Source: Nostocales cyanobacterium HT-58-2 (lineage in GTDB: Bacteria; Cyanobacteriota; Cyanobacteriia; Cyanobacteriales; Nostocaceae). Taken from it: a stretch of 64,000 nt of DNA. The notes beneath the pieces were generated by a model. The model did not search any database. It worked only from the letters and a program-made list of their open reading frames with translations, and had not been told where the DNA came from. The DNA is taken from contig CP019636.1 of assembly GCA_002163975.1 (NCBI GenBank), positions 2,145,001 to 2,209,000 on the forward strand. Reading direction: 5' to 3'. Shown piece after piece: positions 62,797 through 64,000 of this stretch. The first letter of the stretch is position 1. Each line of letters begins with the position of its first letter. The position numbers and the translations under genes were made by a program.

Positions 62797-63219
62797 TTAA
62801 CTCCTAATAATTTCTTCGGGTTTTAGTATTGATAAGTTAGGAAATAACAATTCAGCATTGTGGAAATCTTTGACATTGTGAGTGGCAATAATTTGAGCAT
62901 TCCCCGCAACTGCTAATTCAATTAAGTGATTGTCAGCTTCGTCTTTTAAACTAGGTCGCCATAAATAGTAGATAGAAATCCATTGACTTACGCTCATCAA
63001 TGATGCTATTAAAGCCAAAATTTCTTCACTCGTTAAAGGGCATTTGGCAATAATTTCTGAGCGTTGAATGACTGATTCATACTCAGAAAATAAAGCATTT
63101 CCCATCAAAGGCTGATATTCCCCTTTCAAGCAGCGTCGAATGAGTTCTCTACTGGAGCCTTGAGAGCTAATCAGCGCACTAATAAAAACGCTGGTATTAA
63201 CTACAATTTTAATCGACAT
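62797..63219 (-). CDS. Putative PIN-family toxin with Asp-to-Asn change in the first acidic motif
   Basis: A 140-residue protein of the toxin-like PIN family COG1569. The first motif, normally VVDTNVFISAL, reads VVNTSVFISAL, so the usual first metal-binding Asp is Asn. The later acids remain in KDEADNHLIELAV and HNVKDF. Either it has reduced nuclease activity or another residue takes over. It precedes the RHH antitoxin-type gene by 6 bp. Confidence 0.8.
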   Translation of the reverse strand: MSIKIVVNTSVFISALISSQGSSRELIRRCLKGEYQPLMGNALFSEYESVIQRSEIIAKCPLTSEEILALIASLMSVSQWISIYYLWRPSLKDEADNHLIELAVAGNAQIIATHNVKDFHNAELLFPNLSILKPEEIIRS

Positions 63220-63423
63220 ATTATTATGATAGCATATACGCTATCATAAAAGTCCCAGTCATAAAGACTCAAAAGTGATCGCACTCTGCTGAGCAATTGT
63301 GTCAAATATGCAATCACGCTTGTGATGATGGAGTGATGTAAGCGATAAGCGGAGCAATTAGCCTTTGGTTATCGCATTTTTAGCCTAACTATACTTAATA
63401 CTACAAAGAATCTGGAGGTAAGA

Positions 63424-63792
63424 ATGATGCAATATCAGGTATTTGTTAGGAGTCAGTCCGAAAGCCACTTCGTTGCATCTGTTGTGGGAATGCCAAACTT
63501 AACAGTTGAGGGTAGAACGGAAGAAGAAGCGATCGCCAAGGCAAAAGATTCCCTAAAATCCCAATTAGCAACGGGTAAATTTGTGACGATTGAGGTGAAT
63601 CTAGAAGATGAGTTGAATGAAACTGTATCTCAAATAGAGAAGCCATTTTTTGAAACAGCAACGGATGAAGAATGGGAAGCTGCACTCATGGATTTGGCAA
63701 ATAGTGCCTTTTTTAGCAAAACACCGCCTCTTTCAGACGAAGCTATCAGCCGCGAGAGTATTTATCGCGAACGAGAAGATAGCCAATTATGA
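63424..63792 (+). CDS. HicB-like antitoxin
   Basis: A 122-residue protein. Residues 3-50 have the HicB/UPF0150 fold (YQVFVRSQSESHFVASVVGM, then TVEGRTEEEAIAKAKDSL). The remaining acidic part would wrap the toxin. Its TGA overlaps the ATG of the PIN gene (ATGA at 63789-63792), a classical coupled antitoxin-toxin arrangement. The ribosome site GGAGGTAAGA lies 5 bp before the start. Confidence 0.88.
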   Translation: MMQYQVFVRSQSESHFVASVVGMPNLTVEGRTEEEAIAKAKDSLKSQLATGKFVTIEVNLEDELNETVSQIEKPFFETATDEEWEAALMDLANSAFFSKTPPLSDEAISRESIYREREDSQL

Positions 63793-64000
63793 GTTATTTA
63801 ATAGATACCAATGTTCTATTGCGTGTCGTACAGAAGAATAGTCCCATGCATTCTGATGCTCGTAGAACGTTTGTTACGTTGCGGAAACAAAGTGAAAAGC
63901 TTTGCATTATCCCCCAGAATTTAATTGAGTTTTGGGCGGTTGCAACACGTCCTTTGGCAAGTAATGGCTTAGGCTTGACGACAGATGAAGCGGAAAAAGC
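63789..64000 (+). CDS. PIN-domain toxin, 3' end outside the window
   Basis: ATG 63789 begins MSYLIDTNVLLRVVQKNSPM, the first strand and metal-binding Asp of a PIN nuclease, then IPQNLIEFWAVATRP with the conserved Glu. The rest is cut off by the window edge. The start overlaps the antitoxin stop by 4 bp. Confidence 0.88.
   Translation, partial: MSYLIDTNVLLRVVQKNSPMHSDARRTFVTLRKQSEKLCIIPQNLIEFWAVATRPLASNGLGLTTDEAEK

Overview
The window is a stretch of chromosome from a filamentous, probably heterocyst-forming cyanobacterium (Nostocales; Scytonema/Tolypothrix/Brasilonema-like by gene content, species not determinable). The evidence is a Psb30/Ycf12 photosystem II subunit gene, a plant-type [2Fe-2S] ferredoxin, a cyanobacterial sucrose synthase, many small proteins known only from cyanobacteria, frequent HIP1 octamers (GCGATCGC), TTGACTC-type heptamer repeats, and two RNAs with the Yfr2 loop motif. 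Genes are mostly single or in pairs, on both strands, with repeat-rich spacers. I saw no tRNA, rRNA or CRISPR array.

Layout. 1-3.4 kb: a partial actin/Hsp70-like ATPase and an upstream glycine-zipper membrane protein, an IS200/IS605-type remnant with a tiny ribbon-helix-helix gene, a perfect 25-bp hairpin and a 21-bp minisatellite. 3.4-9.4 kb: a proteobacterial-type ilvD, a zinc-ribbon PP2C phosphatase with a membrane tail, and an NfeD-stomatin pair. 10.4-15.8 kb: sucrose synthase followed by a GH65 disaccharide phosphorylase fused to beta-phosphoglucomutase. 16.5-28.6 kb: an aconitase B, ferredoxin, CPBP protease, purN, an orphan sugar ABC permease, a split GDT1/TMEM165 cation exporter, psb30 and recJ. 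28.8-31.5 kb: a secreted multi-domain glycosidase whose promoter and first codons are duplicated in a perfect 141-bp tandem repeat. 32-38 kb: sbcD-like nuclease, cysH, a 34-residue membrane peptide with its own terminator, a glutaredoxin-like protein, and an overlapping sugar kinase / nucleotidyltransferase pair. 38-50 kb: SDR, several alpha/beta hydrolases, a cydA without cydB, a phosphodiesterase-like lipoprotein, a PEP-CTERM trypsin-like protease, a tnpB relic and coaBC. 50-60.8 kb: purH, twin Yfr2-like small RNAs, an FHA protein, a possible structured RNA, a GFA protein, an archaeal-type serC and small envelope proteins. 60.9-64 kb: a toxin-antitoxin patch with three PIN-domain modules, a relic, and several repeat families.

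How genes work together. Sucrose synthase plus the GH65-PGM fusion would turn disaccharides into UDP-glucose, free hexose and glucose 6-phosphate. The kinase/uridylyltransferase pair would turn a free sugar into a nucleotide sugar. The two half-size GDT1 proteins probably form one exporter. The two Yfr2-like RNAs carry a GTGTGAGGAG element complementary to the Yfr1 core as I remember it. This possible RNA-RNA partnership, the duplicated promoter of the glycosidase and the toxin-antitoxin patch are the most rewarding places for a second look.
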